From: a virus
IMG/VR virus record: IMGVR_UViG_3300010300_000090
Coordinates: 1 to 26,352 of that record
Length of the DNA: 26,352 bases
Reading direction: 5' to 3' (one strand)
Positions 1 to 7,324 of the stretch are shown piece after piece. The notes under the pieces were generated by a model. It was not told where the DNA came from. It saw nothing but the letters and a program-made list of their open reading frames with translations, and did not search any database. Position 1 is the first letter of the stretch; each line of letters begins with the position of its first letter. The translations under genes were made by a program, and so were the position numbers.

Positions 1-176
1 AGTCTGGTCCATATCCAGCGTCATTGAGAGGACCAGCATAATTTCCTGTAAAATATTGGTAGCTACTGGTATAGAATCCTACATAGGGGTTTCTATATCC
101 ACCAAATGCAGGCAATACTCGTCTGGTCCCAACCCACTGAAATTGCCTATCTCCACCATAAATGGCAACACCACCT
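1..176 (-). repeat. Fibre cassette copy A (cut by window edge)
   Basis: This segment matches 3897-4072 with 4 differences in 176 bases by direct alignment, and matches 3303-3478 less closely. It encodes the GGVAIYGGDRQFQW ... PLNDAGYGPD module inside the left-edge fibre gene. In the other two copies the similarity continues past the point where this copy is cut, so it probably extends beyond base 1. Confidence 0.93.
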
Positions 177-1588
177 GCAAAAGTTCCAGGTTGAGCTACA
201 GATCTAGTGCCAGCAAAGTTTACAGTTACAACTCCAGCAAAATTTCCAGGTTGAGATGCAGTGCCTGCAAAGTTTGCTGGTTGAGGTCCAACATAGTTTA
301 CATTAACAAAACCAGCAAAGTTAACATTTCTGACACCAAGGTAATTTATAGTTCTTACGCCAAGGTAGTTAACATCTCTGACGCCAAGGTAGTTAACATC
401 TCTGACGCCACCAAAGTTAACATTTCTGACGCCACCATAGTTGGTTGGTGTCGGTCCAGCAAAGTTTGCTGGTTGAGGTCCAGTAAAGTTTGCTGGTTGG
501 GGTCCAACAAAGTTTATTGGTTGAGGTCCAACGAAATTATTTGGTTGAGGTCCAACGAAATTAGCTGGTTGCGGTCCAGTGAAATTCGCTGCTCGAGGAC
601 CACTAAAAGATACATCTCTGACACCACCAAAGTTAACATTTCTGATGCCAAGGAAGTTAACATCTCTGACACCACCAAAGTTAACATTTCTGACGCCAAG
701 GAAGTTAACATCTCTGACACCGCTGTAATTTTGAGGTCCAGTATACTGAGAGGAATAACTTCTATCACCAGCATAGTTCTGAGATGCAGTAGTATATCGA
801 GTATCTACCGCTGTACCACGTGCTTCCCAAGTCCCTGTAGCGACAGGAGCACCTTGCGCTGACGAACGTAGTTCATATGTTCCGACATCTCCGTGAACGA
901 AATGTCTGCTTAGGATTTGACCGAATGTTGTGGATTGTTCGGTATCAGACATCGCCTCAAGACCGCCGTCATAGGCAGCAAGAGGATATGCGCCATAACT
1001 ACCACGTTTAATGTGTATGGCATTACACTTAGTTGGCGCTGTGCCTGTTTGTCTTTCCCAAATAGTGTAGTTAGTTACTGTGCCATCAGTGGTAGTATCT
1101 GAAAAAATATTTGTTAGATGAGCAGACCAATCTCCACTAGGTGCTGAAGAGGCAAGTCTATATGAACCAGGATATTCATTACTTACTAATATAGACCTCA
1201 GTGCATGTGAAAGATCATGCATTTGGTCATTATCAAAGTCGTGAATTTGTGCAGAAGTTTCATATACTGGGCGACGAAAATTAACAGTATCGTCTAGAGT
1301 TATACTAGCACTTCCAGAACGTTGGTACAAGGTAGTGGTTGTAGAACCAATGCTAAGAGAAGATCCAGGATGAGTACCTACTGGCTCATTATAAAAAGTG
1401 TTGGTAAAAGAACCAATCGCCGTATCATTAGAAACTGAAGAAGATCTAAGTGTACCACCATGATCTGCTGTTCCTGCTAGATGGACTCCTGCCTTGAACG
1501 CCAAATAGTTTTCATTGGTAGCAGTCGCTCTCTGGAGATTACCAGAAGCGTCTTTTTGGACTATAGGTAGTTCGTATGGTTTTGCCAT
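1..1588 (-). CDS. Octapeptide-repeat tail fibre protein, partial (C terminus beyond window)
   Basis: Reading from an ATG at 1588, the frame stays open for 529 codons to base 1, so the 3' end lies outside the window. The N-terminal ~260 residues are a non-repetitive domain with TNTFYNEPVGTHPGSSLSIG near residue 65 and GTWEARGTAVDTRYTT near residue 250. Both motifs recur in the 803-residue fibre at 2842-5253, so the two are paralogues. Residues ~270-470 are tandem octads of the form NFxGVRDV or NFVGPQPA. From about residue 472 a longer Gly/Tyr-rich module (GGVAIYGGDRQF...) begins. Octads with a regular aromatic-Gly pattern suggest a long beta-structured, probably trimeric shaft; this is inference. 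A TATAAATA late promoter lies 32 bases upstream. Likely role: host-receptor-binding fibre or fibre shaft. No catalytic motif is visible. Confidence 0.8.
   Translation of the reverse strand, partial: MAKPYELPIVQKDASGNLQRATATNENYLAFKAGVHLAGTADHGGTLRSSSVSNDTAIGSFTNTFYNEPVGTHPGSSLSIGSTTTTLYQRSGSASITLDDTVNFRRPVYETSAQIHDFDNDQMHDLSHALRSILVSNEYPGSYRLASSAPSGDWSAHLTNIFSDTTTDGTVTNYTIWERQTGTAPTKCNAIHIKRGSYGAYPLAAYDGGLEAMSDTEQSTTFGQILSRHFVHGDVGTYELRSSAQGAPVATGTWEARGTAVDTRYTTASQNYAGDRSYSSQYTGPQNYSGVRDVNFLGVRNVNFGGVRDVNFLGIRNVNFGGVRDVSFSGPRAANFTGPQPANFVGPQPNNFVGPQPINFVGPQPANFTGPQPANFAGPTPTNYGGVRNVNFGGVRDVNYLGVRDVNYLGVRTINYLGVRNVNFAGFVNVNYVGPQPANFAGTASQPGNFAGVVTVNFAGTRSVAQPGTFAGGVAIYGGDRQFQWVGTRRVLPAFGGYRNPYVGFYTSSYQYFTGNYAGPLNDAGYGPD
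461..604 (-). repeat. Tandem 24-bp repeats (six units) in fibre gene
   Basis: Six consecutive 24-base units, 461-484, 485-508, 509-532, 533-556, 557-580 and 581-604, each encode one octapeptide of the type GPQPANFV. They share the core gctggttgaggtcca with a few substitutions. The unit is exactly eight codons, so gain or loss of units keeps the frame. Confidence 0.88.
613..720 (-). repeat. Tandem 48-bp repeat in fibre gene
   Basis: A 48-base unit (613-660) is repeated immediately at 661-708 with one base difference, and a partial third copy starts at 709. Each unit encodes two octads, alternating NFGGVRDV and NFLG(V/I)RNV types. Related single octad units occur at about 373-440. This level of identity suggests recent duplication or ongoing homogenisation. 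Confidence 0.88.
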
Positions 1589-1620
1589 GACTATCTGCTA
1601 TACTGATGAATTTATTAATC

Positions 1621-1628
1621 TATTTATA
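1621..1628 (-). promoter_or_regulatory. T4-type late promoter (TATAAATA)
   Basis: The minus strand reads TGTATAAATAGATT, an exact match to the T4 late promoter core TATAAATA. It overlaps the stop codon of the glycosyltransferase gene and lies 32 bases before the ATG of the left-edge fibre gene. No -35 element is expected, because late promoters in this group use a phage sigma factor (gp55) and clamp. Confidence 0.75.
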
Positions 1629-2364
1629 CAGAAGAAGGTTGATAGACTTCTCTATCAGCTTGGCATGATCGATGGAAGACAACAACGTCATCAGTAAGAG
1701 GTTCTTTAGTTCGATCAGTTAATGCCCAATAATTCCACCGATAATCTTTTTCAAACGTGGAAACCTTTACATCCTTCCACTCTGGCATCTTTTCTGTCAT
1801 CCACCAAAGAGTAAACTGGTCCCATATATGATTCTCGTGGGGATAGTTATGTGTATCCCAGTTTCCTGCTTCGTCTGTGGGCCACCATTCTTTTGCTTGT
1901 TGCTTCACAAATAAATCAAACCAGTATTGCATAAACTGCATTACACGAGGTTTAGAACTATTATAAAGGCAGCAAGCACCGCAAAGTTTGAACTCTCCTC
2001 CTGGGAAATCTCCTCCATTAAACATGTACATTCTTTCTGGAGTTATTTGCGGGAATAGTACATCATTGTCTCCAAGTTCATCAAAAACCGTTTCAATCCC
2101 AGGACCAATAATATTCATATCGGCGTCCATGTAAAACGTTTTATCGAAGGGAGATCTAGCCATCCCCCACATTTTAGTTCTTCGATGACTTGGACCGATT
2201 AATAAATGATCTGCTATTTTTTCCCTACCGTCAAGAAATTTCTCTTCAGTAACAAAACAAATTTTTGCTTCAGGATACCAATCTTTTATTTCTTCCATGA
2301 GCATGCATGCCCAAGGATAATAGTAGTATTCATTTGAAGCAACAATCAAATATCCATTATTCAC
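1624..2364 (-). CDS. Putative GT-A fold glycosyltransferase
   Basis: This 246-residue protein begins with a beta-strand-like GYLIVASNEYYYYPWACMLM, where a nucleotide-sugar binding strand would lie. It carries a DAD triad (residues 80-82, in FYMDADMN) typical of the metal/nucleotide-diphosphate-binding DxD motif of GT-A enzymes. DQFTLWW (182-188) and a C-terminal FHR (230-232) resemble the acceptor-side DQ and the late metal-binding His seen in GT8-like families. The start is a GTG at 2364 inside the end of the upstream gene (8-base overlap), consistent with translational coupling. Its place between two fibre genes suggests that it decorates a fibre or a host glycan. Donor, acceptor and exact GT family cannot be read from the sequence. 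It is cytoplasmic, with no membrane segment or signal peptide. Confidence 0.7.
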   Translation of the reverse strand: MNNGYLIVASNEYYYYPWACMLMEEIKDWYPEAKICFVTEEKFLDGREKIADHLLIGPSHRRTKMWGMARSPFDKTFYMDADMNIIGPGIETVFDELGDNDVLFPQITPERMYMFNGGDFPGGEFKLCGACCLYNSSKPRVMQFMQYWFDLFVKQQAKEWWPTDEAGNWDTHNYPHENHIWDQFTLWWMTEKMPEWKDVKVSTFEKDYRWNYWALTDRTKEPLTDDVVVFHRSCQADREVYQPSSV

Positions 2365-2818
2365 TTTTTACAACCGCAATACCAAGTTCTTCCATCATTA
2401 TTAATTGAGCATAGAGATTCATCTCTACTACGTTCTTTGCCCGTCTAAGTTTAGACTTCAATTCTTTATTCTCAGTATTCTTTATTTGATCAATTTCTAA
2501 AATTTTAATTTTAGCATCAAATAGTTGTTCAAGTTCTCTTGCCTGTTCTTCTGCTTTTTTACGTTGAGCATGAATTTCTGCTTCTTTTTCTTTTCTTTCT
2601 TTTCTTTCAGCAGTATTTTTATCTATTTGTTCGACAGAAACCTGTGAGATAAGTTCCTCCCAATCAGGATTAATGCTTTCATTCTGGTCGAACTTGCGAA
2701 CAGTTACTACTTGGTTTATGTTGCGCCCTTCATCATCAGTGATAACTAAAATCGCTTCAGCGATTTCTTTCTCATCATTGTGCCAAAAAGCATTATCTAA
2801 CCATTTTCTTGTTGCCAT
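2357..2818 (-). CDS. Hypothetical coiled-coil protein, possible fibre assembly factor
   Basis: I do not recognise a named family. The first ~65 residues are mixed and acidic (KWLDNAFWHNDEKE ... NPDWEELI). After the phrase QIDKNTAERKERKEKE the protein becomes a strongly charged Lys/Glu/Arg/Gln helix, predicted coiled coil, to about residue 135, ending in a short hydrophobic helix (MNLYAQLIMMEELG). Two adjacent ATGs exist at 2821 and 2818. AGGAG is 6 bases from the second and only 3 from the first, so I chose 2818 (153 residues). Small coiled-coil proteins next to fibre genes in T4-like phages are often assembly chaperones, but that role is only inferred from position. Confidence 0.7.
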   Translation of the reverse strand: MATRKWLDNAFWHNDEKEIAEAILVITDDEGRNINQVVTVRKFDQNESINPDWEELISQVSVEQIDKNTAERKERKEKEAEIHAQRKKAEEQARELEQLFDAKIKILEIDQIKNTENKELKSKLRRAKNVVEMNLYAQLIMMEELGIAVVKSE

Positions 2819-2824
2819 CATAAT

Positions 2825-2829
2825 CTCCT
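2825..2829 (-). promoter_or_regulatory. Ribosome binding site AGGAG that selects the second ATG
   Basis: The minus strand reads AGGAGATTATGATGGCA. The Shine-Dalgarno core lies 3 bases from the first ATG and 6 from the second, which favours the second. Confidence 0.6.
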
Positions 2830-2841
2830 ATGATAAAATTA

Positions 2842-5253
2842 TTATACACCTACTCTTACATATAAGGTATAAGTTTCAATGTCTGCACTAACTGCAACCA
2901 AAGTTTCTCCTGTGTATTGGGCACTATATTGTGCAGAAAATTGACTAGTGAAATTACCAGTATATTGTCCTGAATAGTAACCAATAAAGTTCTGGGTGAT
3001 AGTACCTGCGAAATTTCCTGGTTGTGGACCTGCAAAATTACCAGGAACAATAACTGTGCCTGAGAAATTTCCAGGAACAACTCTTGTTCCTGAGTAGTTC
3101 GTAGGAGAACTAAAATTCCCTGGCCTGACACCAGAAAAGTTTGTTGGTTGTGGTCCTAAAAAGTTTGAAGGAACACTTCCGCCAAAGTTCGTAGAATAAG
3201 TTCTACTACCAGAAAAACTCCTAACGCCTGAAAAATTCCTAATTCCTGAAAAATTTCTTGTACCAGACCAATACCCTATACCAGAAAATTGATTGATAGG
3301 GGAGTCTGGTCCATATCCAGCGTCATTGAGAGGACCAGCATAATTTGCTGACCAATATTGATAAGAAGAAGTATAGAATCCTACAAAGGGGTTTCTATAT
3401 CCACCAAATGCAGGCAATACTGATCTGGTCCCAGCCCACTCAAATTGTCTATCTCCGCCATAAATGGCAACACCACCTGTATAGTTCGCTGGAGCAGAGG
3501 CGAAGTTGATAGGAAGAGAGACAAAGTTACTAGGAGCAGTGTAACTTGTAGAATAAGTTCTACTTCCAGAAAAATTTGCTGCTCTAGCACCAGAAAAATT
3601 AACTTGGGCAACACCAGAGAAATTTGAACTTCTAGTACCGCTATAAGTTGCAACACCAGTAAAACTTCCTGTACCGCCAACGAAGTTTGCTGGTTGTGGA
3701 CCAACAAAGTTTGCTGGTTGTGTCCCAGAAAAGTTTCCTGGTTGTGGCCCAGAAAAGTTTCCTGGTTGTGAACTTGCAAAATTCGATGCTACTGTGCCCG
3801 TAAACTGTGCTGTTACAACACCAGCAAAATTTCCAGGTTGGGGAACAACTCTAGTTCCTGCCCAATATCCAACACCAGAAAATTGATTGATAGGGGAGTC
3901 TGGTCCATATCCAGCGTCATTGAGAGGACCAGCATAATTTCCTGTAAAATATTGGTAGCTACTGGTATAGAATCCTACAAAGGGGTTTCTATATCCACCA
4001 AATGCAGGCAATACTGATCTGGTCCCAACCCACTGAAATTGTCTATCTCCACCATAAATGGCAACACCACCTACGAAATTTCCAGGTTGTGTGACATCTC
4101 TAACTCCAGAAAAGTTTGCTGGTTGAGGTCCAGAAAACTGTGCTGGCACAGGCGAAACAGAACTTACAGTTCTAACACCAGAGAAAGTTGCGTCTCTAAC
4201 GCCAGCAAAGTTTACAGTTCGAACACCACTAAAGTTTACATCTCTAACACCAGAATATTCTGTAGTGCCACCTACAGTCCTTGTTCCTGCAAAGTTTGCT
4301 GGTTGTGCTCTAGTACCTGAAAAGTTTACAGTTCGAACACCACTAAAATTTGCTGGAGTAACTGTTGTAGAATACCCAACATATACACCAGTAAATTGAC
4401 TAGAAAAAGTGCCTGTAAACTGAGGACCAGAAAAATATGCACTGGTATATTGAAGATTTTGTGTTGTGTACCGAGTGTCTACTGCTGTACCGCGTGCTTC
4501 CCAAGTTCCAGAAGCAGTTGGCGCACCTTGAGCAGATGTTCTCAATTGACACTCGCCAATACCACCTTTTTCAAACCCATATTTGATCATAGAGGCAGCA
4601 AGTATTGATGTTTCGCTATCTGTCGACTCTTGAAAATTAATCCCACCGTTATGTTTTAACGGATTTATTGTCTCAGTTAAACTAGAAGATTCTTTTCTCC
4701 AGATACTATAAGTTTCAGTTGGACCGCCAGAGGATTTTGTATCAGTGTATATGTTTGGAAGCCAAATTTGCCAACCAGTAGCAGGTGGGTTTTTCGAAAG
4801 TCTAAAAGATCCAGGGAATTCATTGGAAACGGATTGCTCTGCTATTCTTATACTGAGTGTCTCGAAAGAAGCAGAATCCATTACATACAGATCGCCATCG
4901 CTATCAGTCGCGACTACGTCTACAGTTGAACTGTTCCAAGGCAAATCATCAACAGAGTCTAGCATTTGTCTGAGAGGATATGAAACAGATCCTATAGACA
5001 ATGAAGATGCTGGGTGTGTTCCGACTGGTTGATTATAGAATGTGTTTGTAAATTGTGCAGGACCAACATCTGAATCTAAAGCAGTGTTTGTGGTTGTTAA
5101 AGATCCACTGTATCGCGCACCTGCTGAATCATATTGTGAAACTATTTTGAGACATCCAAGTTCAGAAAGAACTAGTTCTTCTGCGGATGTTAATTGTTTC
5201 AAGTCGCCATTAGAATTTAGTAGTTTTAATGGGACTGTACTAAAAGCAGTCAT
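2842..5253 (-). CDS. Octapeptide-repeat tail fibre protein with two long cassettes
   Basis: An 803-residue protein. Residues 1-~270 form a non-repetitive domain sharing TNTFYNQPVGTHPASSLSIG, SVSNEFPGSFRLS and GTWEARGTAVDTRYTT with the left-edge fibre. Residues ~275-785 are octads such as NFSGVRTV, NFAGTRTV and NFVGPQPA. These are interrupted by two copies of a ~73-residue Gly/Tyr-rich module at about residues 395-467 and 593-665. The last ~20 residues are non-repetitive (LVAVSADIETYTLYVRV). AAGGA lies about 8 bases before the ATG. The upstream gene ends 9 bases away. I read it as a fibre or fibre shaft with a conserved attachment head and a variable-length repeat body. The repeat style resembles fibre proteins of marine T4-like phages. 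Receptor and oligomeric state are unknown. Confidence 0.82.
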   Translation of the reverse strand: MTAFSTVPLKLLNSNGDLKQLTSAEELVLSELGCLKIVSQYDSAGARYSGSLTTTNTALDSDVGPAQFTNTFYNQPVGTHPASSLSIGSVSYPLRQMLDSVDDLPWNSSTVDVVATDSDGDLYVMDSASFETLSIRIAEQSVSNEFPGSFRLSKNPPATGWQIWLPNIYTDTKSSGGPTETYSIWRKESSSLTETINPLKHNGGINFQESTDSETSILAASMIKYGFEKGGIGECQLRTSAQGAPTASGTWEARGTAVDTRYTTQNLQYTSAYFSGPQFTGTFSSQFTGVYVGYSTTVTPANFSGVRTVNFSGTRAQPANFAGTRTVGGTTEYSGVRDVNFSGVRTVNFAGVRDATFSGVRTVSSVSPVPAQFSGPQPANFSGVRDVTQPGNFVGGVAIYGGDRQFQWVGTRSVLPAFGGYRNPFVGFYTSSYQYFTGNYAGPLNDAGYGPDSPINQFSGVGYWAGTRVVPQPGNFAGVVTAQFTGTVASNFASSQPGNFSGPQPGNFSGTQPANFVGPQPANFVGGTGSFTGVATYSGTRSSNFSGVAQVNFSGARAANFSGSRTYSTSYTAPSNFVSLPINFASAPANYTGGVAIYGGDRQFEWAGTRSVLPAFGGYRNPFVGFYTSSYQYWSANYAGPLNDAGYGPDSPINQFSGIGYWSGTRNFSGIRNFSGVRSFSGSRTYSTNFGGSVPSNFLGPQPTNFSGVRPGNFSSPTNYSGTRVVPGNFSGTVIVPGNFAGPQPGNFAGTITQNFIGYYSGQYTGNFTSQFSAQYSAQYTGETLVAVSADIETYTLYVRVGV
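3280..3478 (-). repeat. Fibre cassette copy B
   Basis: This is the second long module in the 803-residue fibre, offset exactly 594 bases (198 codons) from copy C. Over the 176 bases comparable with copy A it differs from copy C at 14 sites. Eleven of these are packed into 3347-3370, which changes the encoded FTG to WSA and switches two Ser codons from AGY to TCT type. Confidence 0.92.
3874..4072 (-). repeat. Fibre cassette copy C
   Basis: This is the first long module in the 803-residue fibre. It is nearly identical to copy A at the left edge of the window (4 differences in 176 bases) and less like copy B in the same gene. Confidence 0.93.
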
Positions 5254-5262
5254 GTCCAGTCC

Positions 5263-7086
5263 TTACGGCAATGGATTCAGTAATATACCATTACGGTCGT
5301 ACACATTTGGTATTCTACTATTAATATCTGATAATGCGCCGTCTACTGTTTTTGTTGTAGTGATTGGCGAACCAGTGCCACTTGAAGGCATTGTAATACT
5401 ACCTGCAACCGTAACATTCGCGCCAGAAAATGTCATTGCAGTAGTTGTGCCAGATTTTAGGATCAAATTACCAGAAGTATTTGTAAAAGCAGCAAATTGA
5501 GTACCAGCATCTTTTAAGAAAACATCACCGCCATCAGCATCTAATGCAATATCACCAGAAACATCTAAGGTGTAGTTTCCTGTGACCGCAACGGTATTAG
5601 TTGCGCCCATGGTATGTTGAATACGAGTAGTGCCAGCGTCCTTGAAGAAGATATCTGCACCATCAGCATCTAACGTAATATCGCCAGGAGTATCAAACGT
5701 CAAACTACCAGCACTTTGCGTATGTGTTACATTACTAGGATATGTTACTGAGTAATCAGCATTGTCTGCAAGAGTGTGCGTTACTTGATCAGCACCTGCG
5801 CCATTTTTGAATACGATGTCGTTTCCGTCCGCATCCAGTGTAATATCACCAGATATGTCAAATATAAGATCACCTGTACGTGATATCGTACCATTTGTAG
5901 CAAATTGATAGTTTGTGGTTCCACCGTCTTTCAGGTATACATCACCACCATCCGCATCAAGTGTAATATCTCCCGAAACATCAAGTATGGCATCTCCAGT
6001 ATGAGTGATGGTATCAGTATCAATGTCCCAACTCTTGGTTCCAGCATTTGTATTGAGGACAAAAGATTGATAAGCATTTATTGTGAAATCGCCTGCTGTA
6101 TTAGTAATACTAGCAGCGGTTCCTGTAATCGTCATATTAGGAGCAGCATCAGCGTTTAATCTAAATCGCTCAGTCGTTCCATCTTTAAATATAAAGTCGT
6201 CACCGTTAGCATCAAGAGTGATGTCGCCGGAAACATCATATGTTAAGTTTCCTGTTACAGTCGCAGTGTTAGTTCCTGCTGGGTCTAAGGAGTAGACTAT
6301 AGCATTTGCGCCATCATCTTTAAGAGAAAGAGAACCAGTACTAGTATCAATGACAACATTTCCGGCAACGTCAACGGTGTAGTTTCCGTTTACTGTTACA
6401 GTGTTAGTTGCGCCGAGAGAATGTTTAACTCTAGATACTGTAGCAACTTGCATGTCAATGTCAGCACCACCTGCATCAAGAGTAATATCTCCGGCGACGT
6501 CAACAGTTAAATTACCCGTCGGAACATCTATCTCTTGATTCGCTCCCATTTGAAAATCGAAACGAATGGCACTATCATCTTTGAAAGTAATATTAGCACC
6601 GCCAGCATCAATGATAACATCGTTTACTGCATCTAAGAAAATATTATGCCCTGCTCTGAGTTCAATTCTTTGACCACCAGATTGCGCAGTGCTGATCAAT
6701 AAACGATTTTCAGTTTCAGTAACATCGCCAGTAGGATACAAAATCTCACCAGAGGAAGCATCGAACACTCGTTCAATCTCGTTGATAGCGTCAGTTACAG
6801 TCTTATATGCTGTATTCGTATCTGCTTTAAAATTACCGCCACCTACTCCGTGTAAGTCGCTATCAAGTTCGTTCAAAGCGTCTGTGACGGTGTTAGCAGT
6901 AAAATCGTCCAGTCCCCTCAACTTGCCCAAATAACCTGAAGTTTCTGGTCCTAAAGCAGAATCCAGATACTTCATATCCGAGTCAACAATATTACCGAAA
7001 TGGTTAAGATCGTTAATTAATTGTTGAAACGTATCCGTCGTTTGAAATAGAGGATGATCGCTATCATGAAATTGATTGTTAGCCAT
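5263..7086 (-). CDS. Repetitive beta-rich fibre or baseplate structural protein
   Basis: A 607-residue protein. The N-terminal ~110 residues are helical and Asp-rich; QTTDTFQQLINDLNHFG resembles the short head regions at the N terminus of phage fibre proteins. From about residue 135 the chain is built of ~40-residue repeats whose core is VSGDITLDADGGDVYLKD. I count about eight recognisable units, some degenerate (TAGDFTINAYQSFVLN). These predict a beta-helix or beta-prism shaft, probably trimeric. The Asp-rich turn DxDGxD recurs in four units. The C terminus ends NVYDRNGILLNPLP. The start ATG overlaps the last 8 bases of the upstream 81-residue gene. I assign a virion fibre role from the repeats and the position just after the wedge genes; I do not recognise a specific T4 equivalent. 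Confidence 0.72.
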   Translation of the reverse strand: MANNQFHDSDHPLFQTTDTFQQLINDLNHFGNIVDSDMKYLDSALGPETSGYLGKLRGLDDFTANTVTDALNELDSDLHGVGGGNFKADTNTAYKTVTDAINEIERVFDASSGEILYPTGDVTETENRLLISTAQSGGQRIELRAGHNIFLDAVNDVIIDAGGANITFKDDSAIRFDFQMGANQEIDVPTGNLTVDVAGDITLDAGGADIDMQVATVSRVKHSLGATNTVTVNGNYTVDVAGNVVIDTSTGSLSLKDDGANAIVYSLDPAGTNTATVTGNLTYDVSGDITLDANGDDFIFKDGTTERFRLNADAAPNMTITGTAASITNTAGDFTINAYQSFVLNTNAGTKSWDIDTDTITHTGDAILDVSGDITLDADGGDVYLKDGGTTNYQFATNGTISRTGDLIFDISGDITLDADGNDIVFKNGAGADQVTHTLADNADYSVTYPSNVTHTQSAGSLTFDTPGDITLDADGADIFFKDAGTTRIQHTMGATNTVAVTGNYTLDVSGDIALDADGGDVFLKDAGTQFAAFTNTSGNLILKSGTTTAMTFSGANVTVAGSITMPSSGTGSPITTTKTVDGALSDINSRIPNVYDRNGILLNPLP

Positions 7087-7324
7087 TCTGCTGCTTCTCT
7101 ATCATTGTTCTTATTAGGTCTTTGAGTTCTGAAAACTCTTGCTTTAGTTGGGCAACGTCGTTTTGCATTGCCTGTTCTGCTTCTCTCTTTTCGAGCATAC
7201 GCTTTTTAGATTCACGTGCTCGGCGAATCTCTTCACTGTTTGTATTTAGTATTGCTCCTGTTGACATGTCCTTTACTAGACCAGTGTACCCCTCAACAGT
7301 AACATATCCTTTTCTATTTATCAT
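7079..7324 (-). CDS. Small coiled-coil protein of unknown function
   Basis: 81 residues. The first ~30 residues (MINRKGYVTVEGYTGLVKD, TGAILNTN) look like a short beta-hairpin unit, and the rest is a charged helix (EEIRRARESKKRMLEKREAEQ ... LKQEFSELKDLIRTMIEK) with heptad-like spacing of Leu, Met and Ile. The ATG overlaps the TGA of the 1942-residue gene as ATGA, and its own stop overlaps the next ATG. The gene is therefore embedded in a tightly coupled run, which supports it being real despite its size and the lack of a clear Shine-Dalgarno sequence. A structural linker or assembly role is possible but unproven. Confidence 0.72.
   Translation of the reverse strand: MINRKGYVTVEGYTGLVKDMSTGAILNTNSEEIRRARESKKRMLEKREAEQAMQNDVAQLKQEFSELKDLIRTMIEKQQNG

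Noticed and set aside
461-720. CRISPR-like direct repeats
   Set aside because: Units are contiguous without unique spacers and translate to perfect octapeptides, so they are coding minisatellites.
56-862. Open frame on the plus strand, 268 codons, Ser/Cys/Lys-rich
   Set aside because: It is the antisense of the fibre octad repeats; the product is a repetitive low-complexity string (KVNISDAK), there is no ribosome site, and the minus-strand frame has paralogue support.
2835-2848. TATAAT box between the 803-residue fibre and the coiled-coil gene
   Set aside because: It overlaps the fibre stop codon in very AT-rich sequence and has no -35 element, so it is probably chance.
3381-3779. Minus-strand 132-codon frame with repetitive Leu/Gln-rich product
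   Set aside because: It is a frame-shifted shadow of the 803-residue fibre, created by the 24-base repeat periodicity.
3303-4072. Diversity-generating retroelement template/variable pair
   Set aside because: Differences between copies are not adenine-specific, copies lie within coding sequence, and there is no reverse transcriptase in the window.
5042-5500. Plus-strand 152-codon frame
   Set aside because: It lies opposite the end of the 607-residue gene and the start of the 803-residue gene. Both have clear family-like content, whereas this frame does not.
7313-7322. Possible late promoter GATAAATA on the minus strand
   Set aside because: One mismatch to TATAAATA, and it lies within the first codons of the 81-residue gene; no gene start lies at a suitable distance downstream.
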